Notes under the pieces: model-generated
Databases searched by the model: none
What the model was told of the DNA's origin: nothing
Seen by the model: only the letters and a program-made list of their open reading frames with translations
Translations under genes and position numbers: made by a program
DNA from: JAOPZW01 sp036379935
GTDB taxonomy: Bacteria; Actinomycetota; Thermoleophilia; Solirubrobacterales; Solirubrobacteraceae
Assembly (NCBI GenBank): GCA_036379935.1
Contig: DASVFT010000154.1
Coordinates: forward strand, 32,940-96,939
Direction: 5' to 3'
Length of the DNA stretch: 64,000 nt
Shown here: one piece after another, positions 8,525 to 16,411 of the stretch
Numbering within the stretch: the stretch's first letter is position 1
How the letters are laid out: the number at the start of each line of letters is the position of its first letter

Positions 8525-9163
8525 ATGGTCGTCCACGTCAGACTCTTCGCCGGACTGCGCGAGCGCGCCGGGCGCGACCAGCTCGAGCTGGAGCTGCCCG
8601 ACGGAGCGCTCGTCTCCGACGCGCTGGCCGCGGTCGACCACCTCGCCGGCGACCTGCCGCTCGTGCTCGCGGTCAACCGCGAGTACGCCGCCGCCGACCA
8701 GCGCCTTGCGGCGGGCGACGAGCTCGCGCTCATCCCGCCGGTCTCGGGGGGCGCGGCGACCGCGCCGCACGTCGCCGTGCGCGCCGAGCCGCTGTCGCTC
8801 GACACCCTCGTCGCCGCGGTGCGCGATCCGCGCGCGGGCGCCGTCGTCACCTTCAGCGGCGTCACGCGCGACGTCGAGCACCTCGACTACGAGGCCTACG
8901 CGGAGATGGCGGCGGAGCAGATCGAGGCCATCGTCGCCGCCGCCATCGACCGCCACGGGCTCACCGCGGCCGCGGCCGAGCACCGCATCGGGCGCGTGCC
9001 GCGCACCGAGGCGTCGGTGCTCGTGGCGGCCAGCGCCCCCCACCGCGCCGAGGCGTTCGCCGGGGCGCGCGAGATCATCGACGAGATCAAGCGCCGCGCG
9101 CCGATCTGGAAGCGCGAGGAGGGCGAGTGGGTGCGCGGCCAGGCGCCCCCGACGCCCGGCTGA
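8525..9163 (+). CDS. Fused molybdopterin synthase (MoaD-MoaE)
   Basis: A 212-residue fusion of both molybdopterin synthase subunits, which convert precursor Z (cPMP) to molybdopterin. Residues 1-76 are a ubiquitin-like MoaD (HVRLFAGLRERAGRDQ) ending in PPVSGG; residues about 77-212 are MoaE (VVTFSGVTRDVEH, DYEAYAEMA, IKRRAPIWKREEGEWVRG with both active-site lysines). The MoaD Gly-Gly must be free to become a thiocarboxylate, so proteolytic cleavage after the internal GG is expected, as known for mycobacterial MoaX. The ATG at 8525 is divergent from pcaH. No other moa gene is in the window. Confidence 0.88.
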   Translation: MVVHVRLFAGLRERAGRDQLELELPDGALVSDALAAVDHLAGDLPLVLAVNREYAAADQRLAAGDELALIPPVSGGAATAPHVAVRAEPLSLDTLVAAVRDPRAGAVVTFSGVTRDVEHLDYEAYAEMAAEQIEAIVAAAIDRHGLTAAAAEHRIGRVPRTEASVLVAASAPHRAEAFAGAREIIDEIKRRAPIWKREEGEWVRGQAPPTPG

Positions 9164-9164
9164 C

Positions 9165-9500
9165 CTAGTTGACGCTGCCGTTGGGATGCCCGTACTCGGG
9201 CTCGGGCGGCGTCGTGTCGTCGCGCAGCACGAACGTGACCCGCCCCTCGTCGAGCTGGGCGTCGAGCACCTTGTCGTCGAGGAACCCGGCGACGTGGGTC
9301 TCGAGGTAGACGGTGGCGCCGTCGTCGTCGACCTTCTCGTCCTCGGGCTCGGGCTCCTCGACCAGCGTGAGCTCGAGCGCCGTGCCCTCGGGCGTCTCGG
9401 GCCCGGGGCTGATGCGGATGCCGCTGGCCTCGGGATCGTCGGTCTGGGCGGAGAGCTGGCGGATCGCCTCGGAGGCGACCGGAGTGAGAGAGAGCATCAC
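9165..9500 (-). CDS. HesB/IscA-fold protein lacking cysteines
   Basis: A 111-residue protein that begins MLSLTPVASEAIRQLSA and continues with GIRISPGPE and VYLETHVAGFLDDKVLDAQ, the pattern of the HesB/IscA fold. True A-type Fe-S carriers use three cysteines; this protein has none, so it cannot be a canonical carrier. It is rich in Asp and Glu in the middle. It starts with GTG at 9500 (GTGA overlap with the acetyltransferase stop) or the adjacent ATG at 9497 (TGATG overlap). It is the last gene of the ferritin-GNAT operon, so a link to iron handling is possible but unproven. Confidence 0.7.
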   Translation of the reverse strand: MMLSLTPVASEAIRQLSAQTDDPEASGIRISPGPETPEGTALELTLVEEPEPEDEKVDDDGATVYLETHVAGFLDDKVLDAQLDEGRVTFVLRDDTTPPEPEYGHPNGSVN

Positions 9501-10120
9501 TTGGCGCTACCCGCGGACTCCGAGCCCAAACGCGCGAGGCGCGCGCGCAGACCGTCGCGAACCTGTGGCCACTCGTCGTCCACCACCGAATACCAGGCGG
9601 TATCGCGGACTCCGATGCCGGGCAGGATGCGGTGCTTGCGGTGCACGCCTTCGAAAGTGGCGCCGAGGCGCTCCATGGCGCCCCGCGAGCGTGCGTTCGA
9701 GGCGTGGGTCTTGAGCTCGACGCGCAGGCAGCCCAGCGTCTCGAACGCGTACTGCATCTGAAGCAGCTTGGCCTCGACGTTGGCCCCGGTGCGCCACAGC
9801 GCCGGGGTCAGCCAGGTCCAGCCGATCTCCAGGGCGCGATCGGCGGGGCGCAGGGCCATGTAGCGCGTCATCCCGACGGGCTGGCCGCTCGCGGCGTGGA
9901 CCGTCGCGAAGGCGAACTCCTCGCGGCGTGCCGTCGCTGCCCGCGCCTCGTCGAGGATCGCGCGGAAGCCCGCGCGGTCGGGCTGGGCCTGCAGCCAGGT
10001 CCAGATCTCGGGCGGCCGCGAGGCCTCCCACAGGCCGGCCTCGTGGGCCGGTGCCAGCGGCTCGAGCGTCACCAGGCGCCCTTCGAGGACGGGCGCGAGG
10101 GGATCGGGCCACGCGCTCAG
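9497..10120 (-). CDS. GNAT-family N-acetyltransferase (RimJ/RimL type) with CTG start
   Basis: A 207-residue acetyltransferase. LEGRLVTLEPLAPAHEAGL is the typical N-terminal strand-helix, and LEIGWTWLTPALWRTGANVEAKLLQ the acetyl-CoA-binding region of RimJ/RimL-like GNATs; LRVELKTHASNARSRGAMERLGA is the C-terminal signature. The substrate (protein N-terminus or small amine) is unknown. Start: no in-frame ATG, GTG or TTG lies before the conserved first strand. A CTG at 10120 overlaps the ferritin stop (CTGA) and has a perfect GGAGG six bases upstream, so I take CTG as the start codon. The only other option, the GTG in LVTLEPL, would remove strand 1. Confidence 0.75.
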   Translation of the reverse strand: MSAWPDPLAPVLEGRLVTLEPLAPAHEAGLWEASRPPEIWTWLQAQPDRAGFRAILDEARAATARREEFAFATVHAASGQPVGMTRYMALRPADRALEIGWTWLTPALWRTGANVEAKLLQMQYAFETLGCLRVELKTHASNARSRGAMERLGATFEGVHRKHRILPGIGVRDTAWYSVVDDEWPQVRDGLRARLARLGSESAGSAK

Positions 10121-10650
10121 ACGGCGCCTCCGGCGACGGGTGGCGCCGTCGGGTCGGCATCCTGGTCGCCGGGCTGCTCGCGGGCCAGGTACTCCTCGGC
10201 GAACATCGGGTTCTCGCGCGAGCGCTCGACGACGCGCAGCAGGTCGGACATCGTCGCCACCTCCTCGACCTGCTCCTTGAGGAACCACAGGACGAACTGC
10301 TCGGAGAGGAAGTCGCCCTCCGCGCGCGCCACGCCCGCCAGCTCGCCGATCTGATCCGAGACGCGGCGCTCCTGCTCGAGGGCCAGCGCGACCGGCTCGA
10401 CGATGTCGGAGAACGTGGTCCGCGGTGCCTCGATGCCGGGGATCGTCGGGTCGACGCCGCCGTCGAGCAGGTACTGGACCATCATCATCGCGTGGTTGCG
10501 CTCCTCGAGCGCCTGGGCGTAGAAGAAGGCGGCCAGGCGGGGCAGCGTCTCGGCGTCGTAGTGCACGGCGACCGCGACGTACTGCTGGCTGGCGCCGAAC
10601 TCGTTGGCGATCTGGTGGTTGAGGCGCTCGACGAAGGCGTTGGCGGGCAT
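10117..10650 (-). CDS. Non-heme ferritin (BfrB/Ftn-like)
   Basis: A 177-residue four-helix ferritin for iron storage. Ferroxidase residues are visible: Glu in NEFGASQQY, Glu and His in ALEERNHAMMM, Glu in ALALEQERR, and Gln/Glu in FLKEQVEEV. No haem-binding Met in the bacterioferritin position is evident, so it is closer to actinobacterial BfrB ferritins. The last 20 residues are a Pro/Ala/Asp tail without helix character. It is the first gene of a three-gene operon with the GNAT and HesB-fold proteins, with a -10-like TAGCGT six bases before the ATG. The iron regulator is not apparent. Confidence 0.88.
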   Translation of the reverse strand: MPANAFVERLNHQIANEFGASQQYVAVAVHYDAETLPRLAAFFYAQALEERNHAMMMVQYLLDGGVDPTIPGIEAPRTTFSDIVEPVALALEQERRVSDQIGELAGVARAEGDFLSEQFVLWFLKEQVEEVATMSDLLRVVERSRENPMFAEEYLAREQPGDQDADPTAPPVAGGAV

Positions 10651-10656
10651 GCGCGG

Positions 10657-10662
10657 ACGCTA
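10657..10662 (-). promoter_or_regulatory. Putative -10 element (TAGCGT) of the ferritin operon
   Basis: TAGCGT on the minus strand ends six bases before the ferritin ATG at 10650, consistent with a leaderless mRNA. Confidence 0.4.
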
Positions 10663-10701
10663 GCCGACCGGCCGAAAAGGCGCGGGGTCGTCGCGACAAC
10701 G

Positions 10702-10707
10702 TACCCT
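10702..10707 (+). promoter_or_regulatory. Putative -10 element (TACCCT) of the UDP-glucuronate decarboxylase gene
   Basis: TACCCT is followed by seven bases and the ATG at 10715. No Shine-Dalgarno sequence is present, which fits a leaderless transcript. Confidence 0.45.
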
Positions 10708-10714
10708 TCACACC

Positions 10715-11662
10715 ATGGCCACCTGTCTCGTCACCGGTGGCGCCGGCTTCCTGGGCTCACATCTGTGCGACGAGCTGCTGGCGCGGGGCCACCGGGTGAT
10801 CTGCGTCGACAACCTGGAGACGGGGTCGCTCGCCAACATCTCGCACATCCGTGCGCCCGAGTTCCGCTTCGAGCACGTCGACATCATCGAGCCGTACTTC
10901 ATCGACGAGAGCGTCGACGTCGTCTACCACCTCGCGTCGCCCGCCTCGCCCATCGACTACCTGCGCCTGCCCCTGCACACGCTGAAGGTGGGCTCGCACG
11001 GCACGCATCACTCGCTCGGGCTGGCCAAGCACCACCGCGCTCGCTTCGTGCTCGCCTCGACGAGCGAGGTCTACGGCGATCCCCAGGTCCACCCGCAGTC
11101 CGAGGACTACTGGGGCCACGTCAACCCGATCGGGCCGCGCGGCGTCTACGACGAGGCCAAGCGCTACGCCGAGGCGCTCACCATGGCCTATCGCCGCCAG
11201 CAGGGCGTCGACACGGCCATCGCGCGGATCTTCAACAGCTACGGCGCGCGCATGCGCCCCCACGACGGTCGCGCGATCCCGACCTTCCTGCGCCAGGCGC
11301 TCTCCGACCGGCCCATCACGGTCTTCGGCGACGGTCGGCAGACGCGCAGCTTCTGCTACGTCGACGACCTCATCCGCGGCATCGTGGCCCTCGCCGAGTC
11401 CGGTCTGCACGAGCCGGTGAACCTCGGCAACCCCGACGAGTTCACGCTTCTGGAGCTGGCCGAGACCGTCATCGACGTGACGGGGTCGCGCTCGGAGATC
11501 GTCTACGAGGCGCTGCCCACCGACGATCCGAAGGTGCGTCAGCCCGACATCACGCGCGCTCGCGAGCTGCTGGGCTGGGAGCCCAAGGTCGGTCTTCGCG
11601 AAGGCCTGGAGCGCACGATCGAGCAGGCCGGGGTGGACGTACTCGTCGGAGCTTCGGGGTAG
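10715..11662 (+). CDS. UDP-glucuronate decarboxylase (UDP-xylose synthase-like SDR)
   Basis: A 315-residue extended short-chain dehydrogenase. It has the NAD loop TGGAGFLGSH at residues 7-16 and the UXS-specific stretches HLASPASPIDY, STSEVYGDPQVHPQ, EDYWGHVNPIGPRGVYDEAK (catalytic Tyr and Lys) and RIFNSYGARM. UXS oxidises UDP-glucuronate at C4, decarboxylates it and gives UDP-xylose. YDEAKR and YGARM differ slightly from the usual YDEGKR and YGPRM. It opens the polysaccharide locus and is followed after 64 bases by the initiating sugar transferase. The nucleotide-sugar dehydrogenase at 51.9-53.2 kb could supply UDP-glucuronate. Confidence 0.82.
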   Translation: MATCLVTGGAGFLGSHLCDELLARGHRVICVDNLETGSLANISHIRAPEFRFEHVDIIEPYFIDESVDVVYHLASPASPIDYLRLPLHTLKVGSHGTHHSLGLAKHHRARFVLASTSEVYGDPQVHPQSEDYWGHVNPIGPRGVYDEAKRYAEALTMAYRRQQGVDTAIARIFNSYGARMRPHDGRAIPTFLRQALSDRPITVFGDGRQTRSFCYVDDLIRGIVALAESGLHEPVNLGNPDEFTLLELAETVIDVTGSRSEIVYEALPTDDPKVRQPDITRARELLGWEPKVGLREGLERTIEQAGVDVLVGASG

Positions 11663-11726
11663 GACCCCCTGCCGGTCATGACCAATCGCGAGACATCTGG
11701 GCCCGTTGGCCGTTAGGAGCCCTGAG

Positions 11727-13244
11727 ATGTCCACGCACGGCACGACCGAGGCACCCGAGCGGCCCTCGGCGTCCTCGCCTGCCGAGCTGCCGTTCGTCGA
11801 GCGCGACGTGCGCCGCAAGCGCCCACCGGCGCTGTCGTTCCTGCTGCGGATGGACACCCTGCGCCGGGCGGCACGCGCGCTCTCGCTGCTGGCCCTCGAC
11901 TTCGCCGCGCTCTTCCTGGCCATCCTCACCGCGCTGTGCGTGAAGGCGGCGGCGCGCGACGCGTGGGACTTCTCGGTCTCCTTCAACCAGACCAAGGACT
12001 ACGTCTCCTTCGCCTTCCTGGTCACCGCGCTGCTGTTCGCCAAGTCCGGGCTCTACAGCGACCGCGCCGTGCGCCCGGGGCTGACGAGCATCGTCGCCTC
12101 GCTGTTCCAGGTCACGGTGGTCGTGCTGCTCTACGCGGTGGTCAGCGGCCAGGACTTCTCCAGCTACTACATCTTCTACGGGTCGCTGTTCTTCGCCGTG
12201 GCCTACGTCTCGATGTTCCGCTTCGCCTACGAGCGGATCACCGGGAGGCTGCTGCGGGCCGCCGGCTACCAGCGACGCGCCGTGCTCGTGGGCACCGGCG
12301 AGCACATCGAGGACGTCGCGCACGCGCTGGCCGCCGGCGGCGAGGAGGGCATCAACGTCATCGGCTTCATCTCGCTGTCGCCGCGACCCGACAACGGCCT
12401 GCTCTCGCTGGGCACGCTCGACGACCTCGGCGACGTGGTCGTTGCCCATCGAGTCGACGAGGTCATCATCGCCGACCCCGACTTCCCCCAGCGCGAGGCG
12501 GTCGAGCTCGTCGACCAGTGCCATCGGCGCGGGGTCGTGGTGCGCATCGCGCCTTCGACGATGGAGATCCTCGTCCACCGCGCCGAGTTCGTGCCCGGGC
12601 AGTCGGTGCCTCTCTTCGAGCTCAAGCCACCGGTCTTCGAGGGCTTCGACTACGCGCTGAAGCGCTCGTTCGACCTCGTGGGCTCGGTTGCGCTCATCCT
12701 CTTTTTGAGCCCGTTCCTGCTGGCCTGTGCGCTGGCCATCAAGCTCACGTCGCGCGGGCCGATCGTCTACCGCTCGCTGCGCCCGGGCATCGGCGGCGCG
12801 CCGTTCTCGTGCCTGAAGTTCCGCACGATGTACCGCGACGCGCACGCCGACCAGCCGGCGCTCGAGGGGCGCAACGAGGCGTCGGGCGCGCTGTTCAAGA
12901 TCCGCGACGACCCCCGCGTGACGCCGGTCGGGCGCTTCCTGCGCCGCTTCTCGATCGACGAGCTGCCCCAGCTCTTCAACGTGGTGCGCGGCGAGATGTC
13001 GCTCGTCGGTCCGCGCCCGCTGCCCCAGCGCGACTACGACCGCCTCGACGACTGGCACAAGAAGCGCTACCTCGTCATGCCGGGGATCACCGGCCTGTGG
13101 CAGGTCTCCGGTCGCGCGGACCTCGACTTCGACGACCTCGTCCGCCTCGACTTCCTCTACCTCGAGCGCTGGTCGGTCTTCCTGGACCTCTCGATCCTGG
13201 TCAAGACCGTGCCGGCCGTGCTCTCGCGGCGCGGCGCCTTCTGA
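11727..13244 (+). CDS. Initiating polyprenyl-phosphate sugar-1-phosphate transferase (WbaP/CpsE type)
   Basis: A 505-residue polytopic PHPT enzyme that would load the first sugar-1-phosphate on undecaprenyl phosphate. Four or five TM helices occupy about residues 50-170, a Rossmann-like domain (RAVLVGTGEH) follows, a further TM hairpin lies near 315-335, and the C-terminal catalytic domain carries CLKFRTMYRDA, the Asp-Glu dyad in RFSIDELPQLFNV, EMSLVGPRPLPQRDYD and MPGITGLWQVSGR. The ATG at 11727 has TAGGAG seven bases upstream; an in-frame TTG at 11706 has no such site. It ends one base before the convergent glycosyltransferase. Confidence 0.88.
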   Translation: MSTHGTTEAPERPSASSPAELPFVERDVRRKRPPALSFLLRMDTLRRAARALSLLALDFAALFLAILTALCVKAAARDAWDFSVSFNQTKDYVSFAFLVTALLFAKSGLYSDRAVRPGLTSIVASLFQVTVVVLLYAVVSGQDFSSYYIFYGSLFFAVAYVSMFRFAYERITGRLLRAAGYQRRAVLVGTGEHIEDVAHALAAGGEEGINVIGFISLSPRPDNGLLSLGTLDDLGDVVVAHRVDEVIIADPDFPQREAVELVDQCHRRGVVVRIAPSTMEILVHRAEFVPGQSVPLFELKPPVFEGFDYALKRSFDLVGSVALILFLSPFLLACALAIKLTSRGPIVYRSLRPGIGGAPFSCLKFRTMYRDAHADQPALEGRNEASGALFKIRDDPRVTPVGRFLRRFSIDELPQLFNVVRGEMSLVGPRPLPQRDYDRLDDWHKKRYLVMPGITGLWQVSGRADLDFDDLVRLDFLYLERWSVFLDLSILVKTVPAVLSRRGAF

Positions 13245-13245
13245 C

Positions 13246-14253
13246 TCAGGGCCGGATGAGGGCCTCGACGCGGTCGGCGTAGGCGTCGGCGCCGAAGCGC
13301 CGCGCCGCCTCGCGCGCGGCGGCGCCCATGGCCTCGCGGCGTTCCAGGACGTCGAGCACCGCGGCCGCCAGCGCGTCGGGCTGACCGGGCTCGACGAGGA
13401 CGCCGGTGACGCCGTCGTCGACGACCTCGGCCAGTCCGCCCACGCGCGTGGCCACCACCGGCGTGCCGACGGCCATGGCCTCGCTCAGCACGGTGCCGAA
13501 CGGCTCCTGGTGCGACGGCGCGACGAGAACGTCGAGGTGGCGCATGAGCCCGGCGGCGTTCTGCTGCCAGGGGACGTGCACGACGTCGTGCGCCGCCCGG
13601 ACCTCGGCCAGGTAGTCGGGGAAGGCGCCCCACGGGTCGTCGCCCACGATCACGACCTCCGCCCCGGGCGCGCCGGCGCGGATCGCGGGCGCGGCGGCGA
13701 TGAGGTCGAGGACGCCCTTGCGCGGCTCGATGCGCCCGACGAAGCCGATCACCGGGCCACGGGCATCGGGGCCCGCGCGCGCCCATGGCGCCGGCACAGG
13801 CGGCGGATCGAGCTCGATCGGGCAGTACACGACATGGGCATCGAGCCCGTCGAGGCGGTCGGCCACCGCCTGAGAGTCGGCCAGCACGACGTCGGCGGAG
13901 ACCCAGTGCCGCGGCACGCGATCGACGATGTCGTGCACGTGCAGGACCGAGTGCGCACCGCGCAGAGCGGGGAGCAGGCGCCCGCAGACGGTCGAGTTGA
14001 GGTACACGACGTCGAAGCGCTGGGCCAGGCGCAGGGCGCGCGGCCACGACGCCACCGCGCGGGCGCCCTCGCCGTGGCCCAGGCCGCCGACGTCGAGCCG
14101 TAGCCACGGGTAGCCGGCCTCGCTGAGCGGCCCCTCCTGCGGGCTGGTCAGCGTGACCTCCCAATCCCGCTCGCGCAGCCGTGCGGTCAGGCGCAGCAGG
14201 CCGACTTCGGCGCCGCCCGGGTGATCGACGGCGTTCACGGCCAGGAGCTTCAC
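13246..14253 (-). CDS. GT4-family glycosyltransferase
   Basis: A 335-residue GT-B enzyme, probably cytoplasmic or membrane-peripheral. The acceptor domain starts KLLAVNAVDHPGGAE. The donor domain has GFVGRIEPRKGVLDLI, and SHQEPFGTVLSEAMAVGTPV is the GT4 E-x7-E region. Donor and acceptor are unknown. Start: GTG at 14253 gives the usual family N-terminus and lies nine bases after a TACCCT element; a GTG two codons upstream (14259) is also possible. It is divergent from the methyltransferase at 14299. Confidence 0.8.
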   Translation of the reverse strand: MKLLAVNAVDHPGGAEVGLLRLTARLRERDWEVTLTSPQEGPLSEAGYPWLRLDVGGLGHGEGARAVASWPRALRLAQRFDVVYLNSTVCGRLLPALRGAHSVLHVHDIVDRVPRHWVSADVVLADSQAVADRLDGLDAHVVYCPIELDPPPVPAPWARAGPDARGPVIGFVGRIEPRKGVLDLIAAAPAIRAGAPGAEVVIVGDDPWGAFPDYLAEVRAAHDVVHVPWQQNAAGLMRHLDVLVAPSHQEPFGTVLSEAMAVGTPVVATRVGGLAEVVDDGVTGVLVEPGQPDALAAAVLDVLERREAMGAAAREAARRFGADAYADRVEALIRP

Positions 14254-14262
14254 GGTCACGGC

Positions 14263-14268
14263 AGGGTA
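14263..14268 (-). promoter_or_regulatory. Putative -10 element (TACCCT) of the GT4 gene
   Basis: TACCCT on the minus strand lies nine bases before the GTG at 14253 and only three before the GTG at 14259, so it favours the former as the leaderless start. Confidence 0.35.
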
Positions 14269-14283
14269 CTGACGGCGACCATC

Positions 14284-14289
14284 TACGCT
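14284..14289 (+). promoter_or_regulatory. Putative -10 element (TACGCT) of the methyltransferase gene
   Basis: TACGCT is followed by nine bases and the ATG at 14299. With the element at 14263-14268 it forms a short divergent promoter region. Confidence 0.35.
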
Positions 14290-14298
14290 GCGCCGGCC

Positions 14299-14865
14299 AT
14301 GGACGACTGGCGAGAGGCGGTCTGGAGGGGCGCACCCCACGGCCGCGAGCCCGAGCGCTTCGCGGCGCGGCGCGCGTTCCTGCTCGGGAACGCGACGCCG
14401 GTGCAGCGCGTGCTCGATCTCGGCTGCGGCGACGGCGCCTTCGCCGCCGAGCTCGTCGGCGCCGGCTGCGCGGTGACCATGGCCGACGTCGCTGAGGAGG
14501 CGCTGCGGCGCGCACGGCGGCGCGTGCCGGGGGCCGAGGCGGTGAAGCTCGCCGAGGGCGCGCCGCTGCCGTTCGGCGAGGACGCCTTCGACGTGGTGTG
14601 GGCGGGCGAGGTGCTCGAGCACGTGGCCGACGTCGTCGGCCTGCTCGCCGAGGTGCGCCGCGTGCTGAGCTGGGGCGGGTCGCTGCTCGTCACGACCCCC
14701 TGGCACGGCCGTCTCGTCGTCGCGCCCGACAGCCACTTCGACCCGCGCGCCGACCACCTGCGCTTCTTCAGCGCTCGCACGCTGCGCGCGGTCCTGCGCG
14801 ACGCCGGCTTCCTCGACATCGAGGTCCGCCGCACGGGCCGCGGGCTGCACGCCTCAGCCATGTAG
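14299..14865 (+). CDS. Class I SAM-dependent methyltransferase
   Basis: A 188-residue Rossmann-fold methyltransferase. Motif I is VLDLGCGDGAFAAEL (about residues 37-51), the acidic end of strand 2 is VTMADV, and motif IV is FDVVWAGEVLEHV, typical of the Methyltransf_11/UbiE-like group. GGSLLVTTPWHGR and ARTLRAVLRDAGF complete the fold. The substrate is unknown; in this setting a sugar or lipid-linked glycan is likely. It is a single gene, divergent from the preceding glycosyltransferase and convergent with the hydrolase that follows. Confidence 0.8.
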   Translation: MDDWREAVWRGAPHGREPERFAARRAFLLGNATPVQRVLDLGCGDGAFAAELVGAGCAVTMADVAEEALRRARRRVPGAEAVKLAEGAPLPFGEDAFDVVWAGEVLEHVADVVGLLAEVRRVLSWGGSLLVTTPWHGRLVVAPDSHFDPRADHLRFFSARTLRAVLRDAGFLDIEVRRTGRGLHASAM

Positions 14866-14890
14866 CCGGCTGCCGGCTCTTGAGGTGCGC

Positions 14891-16411
14891 TCAGGGCGCT
14901 CGGACCGTGAACGACGCGACGCGGCTGCGGTGCCCGTTCCAGACCAGGCGCAGGTCGCCCGAGCTGTGCACGCGCACCGTGGTGCTCAGGTAGCCGCGCG
15001 GACCCGAGGTCGGGCGCCTGGCCACGGGGACCCACGTCTGCGACCCGCGGCGCCGGACCTGGATCGAGATCTGCGCGCGGCGGTTGTTGGGCGCCGCGCG
15101 CGCGAGCCCCCACACCGCGAGCGCCTGCCCCGCACGCACGCGAGCGGAGGGCAGCCACAGCGGCAGCGCGTAGGCGTCATAGGCGGGCTTGGGTTGCCCG
15201 GCGGCGGTGCGCAGGCCGCTCTGGAAGGTCGTGGCGACCGGCGGGCCGGCGTCGTCGAGCAGGAACTGCCCGAGCGTGCGGACGGAGCCATTGCGCCAGG
15301 CCAGGTACTCGGCGTGGTTGAGGTACTCGGCCTGCAGCGCTCCGCTCACGCCGTTGGGATCGGGCGGCTTCGTCTGGTACCCGTACTGCGTGAGGTACAG
15401 CCGCCACGCTGGCTCCCCGGGCCGGCCGTAGCGCGCGCGGATCCGTCGCAGCAGGCGGCCGAGGTCGCGCAGGTTGCCCATGGTCAACCACGACTCGCGG
15501 TGGTTCGGCGGTCGCTCGGGCGCGAAGGAGAGCTCGTACGGATGGTGCGCCCAGCCGGTGGCGGCGAAGAGCGCCGGGTGCTCGGCCACGAACGTGGCCG
15601 CCTGGTCGCTCGTGGGGCAGCCGCGCACCTGGGCGCTCGTGCCCTGGTAGAGCTGGAGGGTGTCGTCGAGGCAGTAGAGCTCGCGGATGAAGCGCTGCGG
15701 GTCCGTCGACCGGGCGATGTCGCGCGCGTTGAGCAGCCCCTTGGGCGCGGTCTCGCCGATGAGGATCGTGTCGCGGCTGTGGCCGCTCTCGTGCAGCGCG
15801 GCCCAGCCGGCGTCGAGCAGCCGGCGGTAGACCTGGGGCGCGGTGGGGACCCAGCGCGTCGGATCGCGCGGGTCGCGCAGCCATTGCGGGGTCAGCGAGC
15901 CGGACTGGTTGGGCTCGTTCCAGATCGACCAGTAGTGCACGCCCGGGTAGCGGCGACCGGCCGCGCTCACGAAGGCGGCGAACTCGGCCGCGCTCGGGTC
16001 GAAGGTGGGATCGATCTCGGGGTGCCCCGGGGGCGTCCCGGTGGCCCAGTTGGGGGCCGGCGGGCCGAGGACGAAGCCGAGCGCCAGCCCTCGCTCCTGC
16101 GCGAGGCGGACGAGCCGATCGTAGGGATCCCACGCTCCCGGCGGATAGGCGGCGGGGTCGCTGCCATCGAACCCGGCCGGCTTGACGGGCTCGGCTCCAC
16201 CCGGCGCGACGAGGCGCCACACGAGCGTGACCCGCACCCGGTCGGCGCCCAGCGCCTTCATCGTGTCCAGCGTGCGCGCCTGGGTGGCGGCGTCGCCGTT
16301 GACCAGCAGCTGGTCGTCCTGGAAGGTCGACTCCTGCGTGCTCGACGCGACGGCCAGCCCCGGCAACGCCAGCGCGGTCAGCATGGCGAGGCAGGTGGCG
16401 CGACCGATCAC
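14891..16411 (-). CDS. Secreted glycoside-hydrolase-like protein with Gln at the expected nucleophile
   Basis: A 506-residue exported protein: signal peptide at about residues 1-22, a (beta/alpha)8 barrel of the GH-A clan to about residue 410, and a C-terminal beta-sandwich. The acid/base Glu is Glu166 in WSIWNEPNQ. The strand-7 nucleophile motif, normally T-E-x-G, reads LYLTQYGYQT, giving Gln342. The protein may therefore be inactive and bind glycan, or use another residue. The GTG start overlaps the stop of the O-antigen-ligase-like gene (GTGA), so it is probably made with it and may act on the same extracellular polymer. Confidence 0.7.
   Translation of the reverse strand: MIGRATCLAMLTALALPGLAVASSTQESTFQDDQLLVNGDAATQARTLDTMKALGADRVRVTLVWRLVAPGGAEPVKPAGFDGSDPAAYPPGAWDPYDRLVRLAQERGLALGFVLGPPAPNWATGTPPGHPEIDPTFDPSAAEFAAFVSAAGRRYPGVHYWSIWNEPNQSGSLTPQWLRDPRDPTRWVPTAPQVYRRLLDAGWAALHESGHSRDTILIGETAPKGLLNARDIARSTDPQRFIRELYCLDDTLQLYQGTSAQVRGCPTSDQAATFVAEHPALFAATGWAHHPYELSFAPERPPNHRESWLTMGNLRDLGRLLRRIRARYGRPGEPAWRLYLTQYGYQTKPPDPNGVSGALQAEYLNHAEYLAWRNGSVRTLGQFLLDDAGPPVATTFQSGLRTAAGQPKPAYDAYALPLWLPSARVRAGQALAVWGLARAAPNNRRAQISIQVRRRGSQTWVPVARRPTSGPRGYLSTTVRVHSSGDLRLVWNGHRSRVASFTVRAP

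Noticed and set aside
8464..8865. Upstream extension of pcaH to 8865
   Set aside because: The added residues are Ser/Ala/Arg-rich and lie antisense to the MoaD part of the fusion gene; PcaH of normal length begins near 8463.
13246..14850. Long minus-strand frame extending the GT4 to 14850
   Set aside because: The part beyond 14259 is antisense to a good methyltransferase gene and has no domain similarity; it runs through the divergent promoter region.
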